A stretch of DNA of 37,440 bases from a virus. Within the stretch, counting starts at the first letter, position 1. Every line of letters begins with the position of its first letter. Location of the stretch: positions 1-37,440 of IMG/VR virus record IMGVR_UViG_3300021963_000323; one strand, 5' to 3'. The position numbers and the translations under genes are program-made. Below, in pieces: positions 14,987-26,420 of the stretch. The notes under the pieces are model-generated. The model saw only the letters and a program-made list of their open reading frames with translations. It made no database searches and was not told the origin of the DNA.

Positions 14987-17900
14987 TTATATCTCCATTA
15001 GATACCAACCTTGTTGCTCTGATGGTATTCCGTTTCCATCAGCATCGACATCTCCAGAATATATTAAACCAAATGCAGCATTTGGTGTATTCACAACTAA
15101 TTCTCCTCCGCCATAGTTAGAAACACCACCAATATTACTACCAACAGATCCATTCTGCAATCTAACATTTTGAGGAGCTCTAACTACTAGGTTAATCGAG
15201 AAATTCAATGCCCCACCAACATCAACAATTCTCACCGTATCACCAGTAACAGCATCAGATGGAAGACGAAGAATTAACGTGGATGATGGTCTCACCAAAT
15301 ACTGTAGATTTGGTCTTAACTGATAAGCAGTAGCATCGGTATTTCCTTGCGTAGCAACGAAAATAGTTTTTCTTCCTCCATTTTCATTATAGAAGTTTTC
15401 ATGACCAAACGCCTCTATAGAAGCATCTTGCCTTATTCTAAATGGTTTTTCGTTATTAATTCCTAAATTATTAATACTAAATGTATTGACAGCTACCGAA
15501 GGGCTACTCGTATATGTGCCATTAAGTGTTAAAGTGGCTCCAGTATTAGCAGAAGTTAATTCTCTGCCTACAACAGTAGTTCCTGTCTGAGCATCCACAA
15601 AGAATCTAGGAGTAAATGGATTCAATTGTGTCTCTGCGCCAGAAGGAGAGAGAAGAGTTCCAACTGCTAAATCATCACCAACTCTTAACGTACCAGCGAT
15701 CTTAGTATTTCCAGTAGATCCTATTACTTCTAATGCAATATTTGTTGCAGCGTCTATTCTAGATTTATCAAAAGATCCCGAAGAGAAGAAAGAATCTTTA
15801 AAGATTTTTAGATTTCCACCATTATAAATGCTGGTATTACCAGAAGCAGACTCAACATAGAATTTTGGTAGAGTGCCATTTGTAATAACAAAATACTGTT
15901 TTCCAGGTAATGACGTGACAGTATTACCACTCAATTCAATAGAGTTGTGAACTGTTAGGTTACCACCTCCACTAGTTGATATCGTAGATCCAGTAGAAGT
16001 GCTGGATGGATTTACATAAAAATCAGCAAGATTTTGGTCGTTTTCAGCATTTATGAATGGTTTTTGAGTATCGAAACCAATCACAACATCACCAGAAATT
16101 TGAGTATTTCCAGTGGTGCTAATAGTTTTAAATACCTCCAATGGATCTTTTGAAATAGATTCATTGCCAAAATCACCATTATTAATGGTAAAAGCTTGAG
16201 CGTCAGCTGGATTTACTGTTGCAATTCTAACATATTCTCCACCTTCGTTTAGATTAAGTTTATTCAATCTAAACAAATCACCTAATTTAATATTAGCAGA
16301 AAATTCTGCAACATTAATAAATTCATCTACTGCGGAAATCGGATTTGGTGTAATATATGAAGCATTTTGCTGCTCAACCAATCTGTAAACTCTTTCTCCA
16401 TCGGGATGAGAAGTTTGTGATGTTCCTCTTTCTGCTCTAGTAACTTCTACAACATAAGGAATTGGACTATTTGGAACATATGATGTTGGGAAATTGACAG
16501 TTTGTACTATTTCTTTACCAATCAAATATAATTGATTTATACCAATACCAGTTGGATTGTTTATTGGTAGATTCCAAGTTTGTTTTCCATCTAAAATTCT
16601 ATTCTTGAAAGCATCAGATCCCCATGGAACGTCACCTGTAGTATCAATAACAGTAGCAAACAATCTAACTCTAGCGGTTCCAGCATCATTAGATCCAGTC
16701 TGCAATGAGATTACAATAGAATTATCGGATGAATCCTTTAAAGTAAATCCAGTGCTATCTCTTTGGTCGATAAAATATGTCGTGAAAGAAGAAAGACCAG
16801 TTAAATTACCAGTATCAATAAATTCAACAGCATCATTTTGACTAAACCAATGAGAATCTACAATTATTTTGTTGGCAACTACTGTTTGAATATTCACTAA
16901 TCCATCAAAATTAGGAATTACCGAGAAGTAATCAATATTCAGATTAGCAAGATTTCCAACTGATTGTACTATTCCGACACCATCTGGAATTACCGTTCCA
17001 GTTGCTGATTGTTGTGTATAATCAGGACCATTGTTGGTGTAGGTAAATGTATTGGAATTTATGACAGTAATATTTACAAATCCTACAGTGTTAAATGAAT
17101 CTACACTGCTTACAATTTGCACATCACCAGAAAGATTATGAGATCCAATGGTAGTTACAGTAGCTGTATTTCCAGATCTTGCTAACGTCGCAATTCTAAC
17201 TGCGCCAAAGATATTTCTGTCAATACCCAAATTAGTATTCTTAAGTCCACCATTTTGAGTAATATCAGATTCAAAGAAAGATGATCCTAATACTCTCAAT
17301 CCATTTCTAATAGTAGTTGTGCCAGCAACACCACCTAATGTAAACTCTCCAACACTTAATCCAATATTAAGTTTAGTAATACCAGATGGGAATAGAGTAA
17401 ACTCGTTATTAAGTGAAGTTGTATTAATTTCTCCACCATTAATGGTTAATACACCGTCAACAATAGTTCTATAATTTTTAATGTTAAAGAAACTAGACTG
17501 TCTATTTGCAAATGCGCCACCTACTGTTATATTTGAAGAGAAACCAGTGTCATCATTACCAACTGTCCCAATATCTACGATGGAATTTGATGCATTATTA
17601 TGAATATTAAGTGTTGTGGATCCAGTTACAGATGTACCTATATTTACTGTTTGCTGAGTAGTTACAAGGTTACCTACATTAACAGTAGTCGCGTATCCAG
17701 CAAGAGTAAGGTTAGTTGTGCCAGACTGATTTGCAATCGTAAAGATGCCAGAGGTCGTGCGAATATCTCCACCATTTACATCAATGTCAGATTCAAATCT
17801 GAAATCTCCAGTAATTCTACCAGTGCCAGCAACTACAAGTGCTCTATCTAAGCTACCGTCACCAACATTAATACCAACTCGCCCATTGTTATTTGTAGCA

Positions 17901-20900
17901 ATTCTAAATGTAGCAGTTGTATCTGGATTTGCGCTATCACCACCAACTAAGAATGCATGTCTTGTTGATAATGGAGTGCCGCCGTTGAGGTTAGAGAAAT
18001 TTGTTTGCTTTCTACCACTAATAAAGGCGTTACCAACAACGTCTAAGTTTGCTCTTGGCTCGGTTCTTGTAGGAGCAATAAATCCAGTTGCATAATCAGT
18101 TGAAAGTGCTCTAGCAAGAGTATTAATACCTAACTTATAATCACCATATGTTTCAGTTTCAGTGCGAAGTGCCTCTGCACCAATCACACCAACTTCTTTC
18201 CACTGAGATTCACCGCGAGCAATTTCAAGTGTGCCTTGAATGATAGGATTAGTAGAAGAAATATATGGAGGATTGCCAACTAACGTTGCTTCCGATGCTC
18301 TTCTAGTTAAGAGATAAACATAGCTATTTGCTTCAGCATACTCATATCCTTCCGATGGATTATCATAAACAGTGTGTACACCATTGATAAATTGTAGTCT
18401 GTCAACACCTCCAGTAATTCTAATTTGAGTTGCTCTAGTAATGTTTAGAGATGCACCAGGATTTGATGTGCTGAAGTTAACTTTACCAATTTGGAAAATT
18501 AGTTTAATAACATTTAGATTAGGATAGAATTGGACTCCTGTGATGTCAATAGATGATTCTTGTCCAGCAGGAGCACTTAATCTATATGCAACGTAAGAGT
18601 TAGCGTAAATCCAACCAAGAGAACCAGTATAATTAATCTGTGCTCCCTTGAGCATCACATCTCCAGATAGAGGAACTGAAGATCCAAATGCAATAGTCTG
18701 CGAAGAATCAAATCGTGCCTTCGCTCCCACAGTAAACTGATTTGGAGTAATATTTGTAATAGATGTGCGGAATGAATAACGCTGACTGCCGCGTGTATTC
18801 ATGTCGAATATCGCAGCTCTTACTCTATTCTTATCAATTACAACATCGCCAGCTCTTGTTGTATCTAATTGTGGGTCATCATCACCAGGGAATACACCTT
18901 GTCTATCTCCAGGTCTAGAAACAATTGTGAGAGATGGAGGCGTCATGATTGCCTCAAACTCTGGATCAACGTTAACAGTTACTGGAGAGTTGAAGAAGTT
19001 AGTTAGATTTGGTGGAGCATTGAGAGTAATAATATTCTCAAATGTAACGGGATCTTCAAATACCGTTACTAAACTTCCGAAATCTCCATCCTCTTCGGTC
19101 TCTTCATCTGTAATGATAGCATCAAGGAATTCTTCTTCGCCAGTAATAGCATTGATCTTACGATTACCGATATACAATTCACCGTTGGAGTTGATACCAG
19201 TATAGAATACAATACCAGCATCTTGACGCTTAGACTGTGCATAGAAATCTTGGACAGCAGTGAGAATAACAGTTTGTCTAGCAGGAAAACCAGTTGAGTA
19301 GTTACCAGGACCGAAACCTAGGTATTCAAATGTGTGGTTGCCAGCACGGGCAATAGATGGTCTACGCAATTCGACGTAGATTCTCTGCTCTAGTGGGAAT
19401 GGAGAATCACCCGCAATAGGAATTAATCTTTCTTCTGCACCAGAAGATGCAGCACCAGATCTAGCTTCAATCTTAGTAGAATTTGTAGCAAATTCATATC
19501 TACCAGATCCAGGATCTTGGACGAAATCTAATACCGCTTCTTTTGTAATGCTATTCTTAGCATCATTAATATAAACTAAACCATGAATATAGTTATCCGC
19601 AGAGCAGACTGATTCTGGTGGGTCAATAATTGTTGTATTCTGATTACCACCTTGAGAATCAGATCCATCATACTGGAATAGTAATGCGTCATTCTTATAT
19701 GATAGTGGATATAGTCTAGAAACTGGTTGACTAAACTTAAAGTTTCTAAAGTTTGTGCCAATACCAGATCCAGTTGGATATGGAGAAATATCACCACGAA
19801 TACAAGTTAGATAGTAAATACCATCTTGTTGACGTGGAATTCTTCTTTGGATAGTTTCAATTTTGTAAATATAATATGTTTGTGCTAAGTCTTCTACATC
19901 TTCAACGCTCACAACACGATACTGTCTAGCAGCATCATCGGTAATAATATCACCAGGAGTTACAGTGTAAACATTAGATGCTTCCACACCATACAAGAAA
20001 TTAGACTTATCTTCTTTACCAAAGTTTGGTCTGGAAATTAGCTCAGCAATTACATCTGCTTCGCCGTCAATTTCTTGAATGAAGAAGGTCTGAGTTCTTT
20101 CATCAAAATCTAATTCACCCTGCACTTCCTTGAGGATGAGATAGTTAAACGTCTGTGTACCACCTTCTACTGGCTCAGTGCCATACCACGAATGCACGAC
20201 CGCAGTTCCAGTATACTCACCATACCACCTAATTCTCTTTTCTGGAATAAAGTTTCCGTTTCCACCTTGAGGTTGTGCAACCTTTACAGTTACAAATCTC
20301 TGTGCTTTCAGCGACTCAACATCAAGTCCATGATCGAATACGACCATTTCCATATATCCATCTTCAACAATCTTAGCAGACTGAATAGTAAATGAAATAT
20401 TACTTTCAGTCTTAGTGCCTTCGATTCTCTTTCTAATTTCTGGATTATATGGGTCGTATGTGCCCAATACACCAGTTACACCAATTCTTTCTCTTGGTGA
20501 TGGACCATTTTGGAAGAATGTTGCATCTCTCTGGTCATTAGCAGAAACTGGCTTAAGTAGTAGTCTCTGTGGTAGTAGTTTTCTAGTTTCGTCAGTTCTA
20601 ATCTTAATTGCAAATCCATTAATAGGATCTCTAACGTCATCACGATAGTTAGGAATTACATAACGGAATTTATATGTTCTATCGTCATTTTTCCTAGTAT
20701 CGTCTGCTCTATAGAAGAATGAGTCAGGAGTTCTAGGTGGCTTGTTGACATATGAAGATCCTCTTGATGGGTCATTAAGAGTTAATCTCTGATAGATTTC
20801 ATTACCCTGAAGAAGAGTTCTAATAAACCATCCACCTTGTACTGGGTCATAACCAATAGGACTTCTCTTTCTGTTTGCAAATACAAAGAAGTCTTCCCCA

Positions 20901-23900
20901 CTTGGATAGTTGAATTGGACAGCATTCTGTCTGTTAATAGCATCAGATACTGTAAGGTAAATCGAGAATTGATTATTCTTAGTATATGTTGCTGGTCTAC
21001 CAACATAATAATTTCTATTTGTCTCTAGTCTACCACCAGATGTCTTAGATGGTAGTGTGGCAAGAGCAGAAGCATCAACTTCACCATTTGTTAGATTCTC
21101 TTCTAATGGATAGAAGAATACTTGTTGCACCTGGACACCAGCGTAAGCAGTATCAAATACATTATTAGTTGAAGTTTCAAATACTCTAGAGCTAGTTAGT
21201 CTAGCAGTATAACGATGTAGGTCATATTGGACATTGGTTAGATACTGATGGACTTCAATCTGCACATCTGGGTCAATTCCATTTGTCTCAGATGAGTAGA
21301 TGTAATTACCAGCAGTAGCGTTCTCAATGCTTGTGGCAAGCATGAATGATTGGGTGTCATTAAACTGCGCTACAGCACCACCAGCAGAATAGTCATATGG
21401 AGATGTAATCTTACCAGGAGCAATTACATAGTAGTTTTTATTGCTTTCAAATCCTTTTGGTAGTCTTACTAGACGCTTATCAACATTAACTGGTAGTCCA
21501 GTTGAAGGATCTTTTCTAGGAACTGCAACTAGTCTTACTGGGGTGCCAGTTTCTAGGTTATGTGGATTGCTACCAGATACTTTGAAGAGTGTTGCTCTTT
21601 GTGCAAAAGATGAAGTATTGACAAGTTGAGAGATGAGAGGCTCTGCATCAACACCATTCTTGATAATGTTTTCGATAACTCTCATCTTTTCGATGATAGC
21701 ATCTTTAGTGCCAGCACACTTATTAGCAGCAGCATCTACAATGATACTATTATCTCTTTCTGGTTTTGTTCTTTCAGTATATTCATCCGTGCCAAAAGTT
21801 TTTGGTGGAAGTGGAGATAGATTCTGAAGAGCACCAAGAAGAATATCAAATTCAGTGGAGATAGTATAAGCTACATCTGCACAACGTGGCACTCCAGCAG
21901 TTGTAGTATCAATTGTAGAATCAATTTGATAATCAAGAGTTGTAGCAGGAAGTTTGATGTATAGTGGGTCTGTGTCTTGACCGTCACCTGTTCTCCAATT
22001 ACGCATTGCGAGAATAGCAAGGTCTCTTGCCTTCTTGTATGCGTAAACGCTCATATCAAGCTCACCAACCAATGATTCTGCGCCAGCATTATACTTAAGT
22101 GCAGGATATTGATATGCATCATTTTGTAGTTTGATGAGAAGAATACCAAATAGACTATCAATAGTATTTCTTACATCTAAGCAAGAATTTGGATTATCAT
22201 TAGGAATATCTGGTCCAACAATACCAAGTTGAGCTGGTCCTTCCGAAATATCAAAGTCTCTTACATTGAGTTGATTTGTTACTGCCTTAAAGCAAAGGTC
22301 TCTAGCAGCCTGGAATGCAGTTACAGATTGAGCAATTTCACCAGCAAGACCATTGTTAAGTAGAGTGTTTCCAGTGCTATCAAAGTATGACTTAGTTGCC
22401 GTAATGATGTTGTAGTTACCACCAAGAGCAATATCTTCAGCGATAGCATCTACAATATATCCAATATCACGCTTGCACTTAGCTTGGAATTCTGGTGCGC
22501 TGCCATAATTAATTGATGGCAGTGCTGGGTTTTGTGAAGTGCCAGTTACCAAGTCACCCTGACGAATTCTAGCAAAAATAATGCTAGAAAGAGTATCTAA
22601 CGTCGCCTGGACATTAGAGCATGACTGACTATCATCATTGTTAGCAGTTACACCAGGAGTGCCAAATACGCTAAGACCAGACTGCTCAGTGCCAGGTGCA
22701 GGATCTCCAGTAAGGGTAAGATCTTTAATAGTTAACTGGTTAGTAATTGCCTTCTTCATTTCGGCAATTGCTGCAGTGTAAGCAAAGATTGACTTATCTT
22801 CCTCACCCTGTAGACCATTTTGAATCCATGCCTGCTCTACCGTAGATACGGTGACAACAACATCATCAACTAGATTTACACCACCAATCGAAGATCCAGG
22901 AATAGTTACTGTGTTTCCTGCAGCATACTTATAACCACCAGTAGCAATAGAAACAGATGCAATAGCACCAGTTGCACTTCTAGTTACATTGAAGGTAGCA
23001 CCAACTCCAACTCCATTGGTTGTAGTTGCAACTCCAGTATAAACTCTATTCTGTCTATTTGCAAGTGTTGTGCCGTTGCTACGAGTAAAGGTTAGAATCT
23101 TTCCATTTACTTTATCATCGAGGAAATACTGACGAATAAAGTCAATAGAATAAGAATTGCCTAAAGTTGTTAAATCCGTTGAAATGGCATCGATGAAGAA
23201 ACCAATATCTCTCTTACACTTATTCTCCAAATCAGCAGGTGCTGGTGTTGGAAGTCCACTAGCAATAAGAGCATTGTATGCATTGTTGATGATTTCCGCT
23301 CTGTTTTGCTGGATTAAACGATATGAATCCTTGTAACGTGAATAAACGTTAGTCTGAGTATCGCCGCCGTCAGTAAATCCAGGACCACCATAGTAGAAGT
23401 CAGGATACTCGATGGCAAGTTTGGCAGCTGCTTTGTCTACAATCTCTCTTCTGTTAGAAAGAATGAGATTCTTAGCATCAAAATAACGTGATGGAGCGCC
23501 AACATATGCTTCGGCAGCAGTTACAATACCAGAATTTCCAGTTGTCCTGAGATCTTGAATTACACCATCTAGGACATAACCAATATCACGCTTGCACTTG
23601 TCATCATTAGGAACGGTAACTGTTGGATACTGTGCTTTAGCGATGTTAAGTGCTTCTTCGGCAATAAAATCTTTATTGAGATTGATTAGGGTGCCAGCAT
23701 CGAATGCTCTACCAGAAGAGGTTGCAAACTTACCTTGCTCTAACTCAAAGTTGAGAATTACTCCACCAACTCCAATAGAGTTAGCAGTGATAGTAATGAG
23801 TGCTTGCACATCATCAGTATCATTTCTATTACCTAGTTTAAACTGAGTAGTGCTTACAATTTCTCTAACATAAGTGCCTGCAGGAATTGGATTTGTTTGT

Positions 23901-26320
23901 CCAGAAGCAACCGTAGCGGTCACTTTCATTCCTTCTACCAATCCAATGGTAGTGATGTTATTAGGAACAGAAACTGTTGACTGTCCAACAAACGTAGAGC
24001 ATCCTTCAATACGGAAATTCCAATTACGCATTGCAGCAACTGCAAGGTTTCTAGCATAATTGAATGCATCAAGAGTTTCTTCTTTCTCAGTGCTGATATA
24101 ATCTAGCTCATTACCAACATAGTATGCTTGTGCTGCTTGGACGCTATTAATGTTGCCACCAACACGAAGGTCGTTAGCAACAGCTTCTAGAATATATCCT
24201 ACGTCACGCTTACACTTATTGATACTGATAGGTCTGGTGAGTAGATATGGATACTTGCGAGTGATATATCCATATGTCTCTGCAGCGATAAAATCTCTAT
24301 TTAAATCAATGAGATTGGCAGCATCCTGGTCGTTATTAGATACACCAGTTACTACGTCTGGACTTAGAATTGATAGAGCAACATCCCACTTCTGATAACC
24401 AGCAGGAGAAATTTCTGCACTACGAATAGAACCAGTAAATCCTTGTGCTGGATCGAGCTTGACATAAATCTTTTCGTGAGCAGCAGCGCCTAAACGATAT
24501 CCATTTACAGTAGTAGATGGTTTTTGTAGAGGATTAGATGCTTCATCTTGTCCATAATATAGTTTTGTAGTAACTGAAGAATTACCACCAGGACCATCAA
24601 AGTTTAGAGCATTTGGATTTCTAGACTTAATTTGGTTGAAGGTATAATACTGGAATTTCTTTGTTGTAGTAGTTACTTTTCTTGGTGGGACAATGTGTGA
24701 AATGTATCCACCCTGATCCTGAGCAAAAGAATATCCTTTATAACCAATTGCATGTAGTGAAGTGTTACCAAAGTTAGAGTTTGAGTTGGTGATAGACATG
24801 TCACCACCAGACTCCATCAAGAAGTGGTCTGCAAAACCAACAGCGAAGATGGAAACGTTTTGGATAAATGCATCATTAGATGCTTTAACGTGGAAGTTTC
24901 TCCAATCATCTTTCCAGTATGCATCACCTTTAGTGTGATAAGGAGTTGTAGCAAAGGCATCAGTGAGAGGTGCTTGATTCCAAGTATTACTAAACTCATC
25001 GTAACGGATGAATGCACGGTCGTCTCTCTGTAGCGAAACACCCGTATACTGGGCGATAACCATTGACTTGAAACCGCTGGCTTTGCTACCATCAGCGTGG
25101 ATGCCGCAGATACCCCACGTAGAGCGGATAGAGACGTTGAAAACGTATGGCGAGGCAGATTCTACCGAATCGACTTCTGCCTGCGTGATGGCGTTTGTAT
25201 CGAGCGTAGGAGGCGTAATTGGTTGCCCAATTCTATCACCTAAACCAACAGCAGCTGCATTCTTGCCTTCTACACGATAACTGAATTCTTTAGGGTCAGT
25301 TACACTGATTTCTCTAACAGCAAATACGCCTGTCAGAGGGTCATTTGCGAGAGGAATAGGCTCACTTGCACCAGCAGGTAGCGTAGAGCGTAGATTTGCA
25401 ACAGCAACTGCCTGTCCTACATAATAACCATGATTTGTTTTTGTTCTAACAGTAACGTCAAGTGCAGTTGTGCCAGGAACGTTGTTAACTTCAATAGAAT
25501 CAATACGAATAGCATCCTGAAGAGGACCAACAATTCTGTTTTCCTGTGGTCTCTGAGTGAATTCACCTGGATCATCAATTGTAGGTTGGAATAGAGAGAA
25601 TGCGCGAGCAATCTTTCTATAGAGTAGACCTAGATCATCTCTGCTAGCAAATTCAAAGTTACAAATTTTGTGGTGTGAGTAATAAGGAATTTGCTTGATT
25701 GTGGAATTTGGTTGCGAATATACCTTACCAATTCCATCATTAACATCATAAAGTGGTGAATTAGGCTCTACATCACCATCAAGAATGGTAAACTGCCAGA
25801 AATAGCAACCACCAGTTACGTTGAAAAGAGTTGTACGACCAATATCCTTATCTGCTGGGTCTGGCACATATAAAGGATGTAGACGAGTTCTACGAAGGTC
25901 CATACCAACAAGTGAGGTGCCTCTAGGAATCGTAGCACCACCATTAGGACCATTAAACTTGTAGAGAATGTTATCAGGATTGCTGAGGTCTACAATCGAG
26001 TTATCTTCCCACTCACCAGTAGCTTGATTGAACGCAAAAGGAACAATCTCCTCTGGATTCATGATACCTGGACGGTTATCAATGTAGTGATTACCAGGAG
26101 ATAACATGATAGTGAATTGATCAAAACGATCATTCTCAGCGCCAGGAACATACGAATAACGAGCAACCTCAAGGAATGCTCTCTGAATTGTGAGAAAAGG
26201 GCGGGTTGGGGAGTTGCCTCTATTATCTAAGGCATCAGAAGCATTAAAATCGTCAGGTGAAACATATAGATATCTTCCAGTTTTGCTGGAAATTAAATTC
26301 TCTAATTTAGTTAATGGCAT
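14987..26320 (-). CDS. giant virion structural protein, cyanomyovirus type (3777 aa)
   Basis: The N-terminus (GNSPTRPFLTIQRAF, residues 35-50) has the look of the entry to a right-handed beta-helix. Between ~700 and ~1560 two cysteine-centred repeats alternate: KCKRD(I/V)G(Y/F)(I/V)..A(I/V)..DL...GN near residues 701, 908, 1035 and 1282, and xC.xV..T(I/L).....IL...L (for example SCLDVRNTIDSLFGILL). The rest is beta-rich, with Gly-rich YxxGxTVTIPG and STGNT(K/Q)I(S/A)G-type repeats, ending in QQGWYLMEI. Large proteins of this style occur in T4-like cyanophages as tail-fibre or baseplate-associated proteins; the exact role is inferred. Late promoter 42 bases upstream. Confidence 0.85.
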   Translation of the reverse strand: MPLTKLENLISSKTGRYLYVSPDDFNASDALDNRGNSPTRPFLTIQRAFLEVARYSYVPGAENDRFDQFTIMLSPGNHYIDNRPGIMNPEEIVPFAFNQATGEWEDNSIVDLSNPDNILYKFNGPNGGATIPRGTSLVGMDLRRTRLHPLYVPDPADKDIGRTTLFNVTGGCYFWQFTILDGDVEPNSPLYDVNDGIGKVYSQPNSTIKQIPYYSHHKICNFEFASRDDLGLLYRKIARAFSLFQPTIDDPGEFTQRPQENRIVGPLQDAIRIDSIEVNNVPGTTALDVTVRTKTNHGYYVGQAVAVANLRSTLPAGASEPIPLANDPLTGVFAVREISVTDPKEFSYRVEGKNAAAVGLGDRIGQPITPPTLDTNAITQAEVDSVESASPYVFNVSIRSTWGICGIHADGSKASGFKSMVIAQYTGVSLQRDDRAFIRYDEFSNTWNQAPLTDAFATTPYHTKGDAYWKDDWRNFHVKASNDAFIQNVSIFAVGFADHFLMESGGDMSITNSNSNFGNTSLHAIGYKGYSFAQDQGGYISHIVPPRKVTTTTKKFQYYTFNQIKSRNPNALNFDGPGGNSSVTTKLYYGQDEASNPLQKPSTTVNGYRLGAAAHEKIYVKLDPAQGFTGSIRSAEISPAGYQKWDVALSILSPDVVTGVSNNDQDAANLIDLNRDFIAAETYGYITRKYPYLLTRPISINKCKRDVGYILEAVANDLRVGGNINSVQAAQAYYVGNELDYISTEKEETLDAFNYARNLAVAAMRNWNFRIEGCSTFVGQSTVSVPNNITTIGLVEGMKVTATVASGQTNPIPAGTYVREIVSTTQFKLGNRNDTDDVQALITITANSIGVGGVILNFELEQGKFATSSGRAFDAGTLINLNKDFIAEEALNIAKAQYPTVTVPNDDKCKRDIGYVLDGVIQDLRTTGNSGIVTAAEAYVGAPSRYFDAKNLILSNRREIVDKAAAKLAIEYPDFYYGGPGFTDGGDTQTNVYSRYKDSYRLIQQNRAEIINNAYNALIASGLPTPAPADLENKCKRDIGFFIDAISTDLTTLGNSYSIDFIRQYFLDDKVNGKILTFTRSNGTTLANRQNRVYTGVATTTNGVGVGATFNVTRSATGAIASVSIATGGYKYAAGNTVTIPGSSIGGVNLVDDVVVTVSTVEQAWIQNGLQGEEDKSIFAYTAAIAEMKKAITNQLTIKDLTLTGDPAPGTEQSGLSVFGTPGVTANNDDSQSCSNVQATLDTLSSIIFARIRQGDLVTGTSQNPALPSINYGSAPEFQAKCKRDIGYIVDAIAEDIALGGNYNIITATKSYFDSTGNTLLNNGLAGEIAQSVTAFQAARDLCFKAVTNQLNVRDFDISEGPAQLGIVGPDIPNDNPNSCLDVRNTIDSLFGILLIKLQNDAYQYPALKYNAGAESLVGELDMSVYAYKKARDLAILAMRNWRTGDGQDTDPLYIKLPATTLDYQIDSTIDTTTAGVPRCADVAYTISTEFDILLGALQNLSPLPPKTFGTDEYTERTKPERDNSIIVDAAANKCAGTKDAIIEKMRVIENIIKNGVDAEPLISQLVNTSSFAQRATLFKVSGSNPHNLETGTPVRLVAVPRKDPSTGLPVNVDKRLVRLPKGFESNKNYYVIAPGKITSPYDYSAGGAVAQFNDTQSFMLATSIENATAGNYIYSSETNGIDPDVQIEVHQYLTNVQYDLHRYTARLTSSRVFETSTNNVFDTAYAGVQVQQVFFYPLEENLTNGEVDASALATLPSKTSGGRLETNRNYYVGRPATYTKNNQFSIYLTVSDAINRQNAVQFNYPSGEDFFVFANRKRSPIGYDPVQGGWFIRTLLQGNEIYQRLTLNDPSRGSSYVNKPPRTPDSFFYRADDTRKNDDRTYKFRYVIPNYRDDVRDPINGFAIKIRTDETRKLLPQRLLLKPVSANDQRDATFFQNGPSPRERIGVTGVLGTYDPYNPEIRKRIEGTKTESNISFTIQSAKIVEDGYMEMVVFDHGLDVESLKAQRFVTVKVAQPQGGNGNFIPEKRIRWYGEYTGTAVVHSWYGTEPVEGGTQTFNYLILKEVQGELDFDERTQTFFIQEIDGEADVIAELISRPNFGKEDKSNFLYGVEASNVYTVTPGDIITDDAARQYRVVSVEDVEDLAQTYYIYKIETIQRRIPRQQDGIYYLTCIRGDISPYPTGSGIGTNFRNFKFSQPVSRLYPLSYKNDALLFQYDGSDSQGGNQNTTIIDPPESVCSADNYIHGLVYINDAKNSITKEAVLDFVQDPGSGRYEFATNSTKIEARSGAASSGAEERLIPIAGDSPFPLEQRIYVELRRPSIARAGNHTFEYLGFGPGNYSTGFPARQTVILTAVQDFYAQSKRQDAGIVFYTGINSNGELYIGNRKINAITGEEEFLDAIITDEETEEDGDFGSLVTVFEDPVTFENIITLNAPPNLTNFFNSPVTVNVDPEFEAIMTPPSLTIVSRPGDRQGVFPGDDDPQLDTTRAGDVVIDKNRVRAAIFDMNTRGSQRYSFRTSITNITPNQFTVGAKARFDSSQTIAFGSSVPLSGDVMLKGAQINYTGSLGWIYANSYVAYRLSAPAGQESSIDITGVQFYPNLNVIKLIFQIGKVNFSTSNPGASLNITRATQIRITGGVDRLQFINGVHTVYDNPSEGYEYAEANSYVYLLTRRASEATLVGNPPYISSTNPIIQGTLEIARGESQWKEVGVIGAEALRTETETYGDYKLGINTLARALSTDYATGFIAPTRTEPRANLDVVGNAFISGRKQTNFSNLNGGTPLSTRHAFLVGGDSANPDTTATFRIATNNNGRVGINVGDGSLDRALVVAGTGRITGDFRFESDIDVNGGDIRTTSGIFTIANQSGTTNLTLAGYATTVNVGNLVTTQQTVNIGTSVTGSTTLNIHNNASNSIVDIGTVGNDDTGFSSNITVGGAFANRQSSFFNIKNYRTIVDGVLTINGGEINTTSLNNEFTLFPSGITKLNIGLSVGEFTLGGVAGTTTIRNGLRVLGSSFFESDITQNGGLKNTNLGIDRNIFGAVRIATLARSGNTATVTTIGSHNLSGDVQIVSSVDSFNTVGFVNITVINSNTFTYTNNGPDYTQQSATGTVIPDGVGIVQSVGNLANLNIDYFSVIPNFDGLVNIQTVVANKIIVDSHWFSQNDAVEFIDTGNLTGLSSFTTYFIDQRDSTGFTLKDSSDNSIVISLQTGSNDAGTARVRLFATVIDTTGDVPWGSDAFKNRILDGKQTWNLPINNPTGIGINQLYLIGKEIVQTVNFPTSYVPNSPIPYVVEVTRAERGTSQTSHPDGERVYRLVEQQNASYITPNPISAVDEFINVAEFSANIKLGDLFRLNKLNLNEGGEYVRIATVNPADAQAFTINNGDFGNESISKDPLEVFKTISTTGNTQISGDVVIGFDTQKPFINAENDQNLADFYVNPSSTSTGSTISTSGGGNLTVHNSIELSGNTVTSLPGKQYFVITNGTLPKFYVESASGNTSIYNGGNLKIFKDSFFSSGSFDKSRIDAATNIALEVIGSTGNTKIAGTLRVGDDLAVGTLLSPSGAETQLNPFTPRFFVDAQTGTTVVGRELTSANTGATLTLNGTYTSSPSVAVNTFSINNLGINNEKPFRIRQDASIEAFGHENFYNENGGRKTIFVATQGNTDATAYQLRPNLQYLVRPSSTLILRLPSDAVTGDTVRIVDVGGALNFSINLVVRAPQNVRLQNGSVGSNIGGVSNYGGGELVVNTPNAAFGLIYSGDVDADGNGIPSEQQGWYLMEI

Positions 26321-26361
26321 GTTCCTCAGGTACCCTTAATTACATAGGATTTCTTCTGAGT

Positions 26362-26369
26362 TATTTATA
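26362..26369 (-). promoter_or_regulatory. T4-type late promoter
   Basis: Minus strand TATAAATA, the T4 and cyanomyovirus late -10 element, lies 42 bases before the ATG of the giant structural gene. Only one base separates it from the T tract of the preceding terminator, so it restarts transcription where the accessory island ends. Confidence 0.85.
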
Positions 26370-26370
26370 C

Positions 26371-26399
26371 AAAAAAACCTCAGGGGTTACCTGAGGTTT
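26371..26399 (-). terminator. intrinsic terminator after tRNA-Thr
   Basis: A perfect 10-bp stem (AAACCTCAGG / CCTGAGGTTT) with a five-base loop is followed by seven Ts on the minus strand. It ends the transcript that carries tRNA-Thr. Confidence 0.9.
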
Positions 26400-26420
26400 A
26401 TCTTACTTCCTTCACACGGA

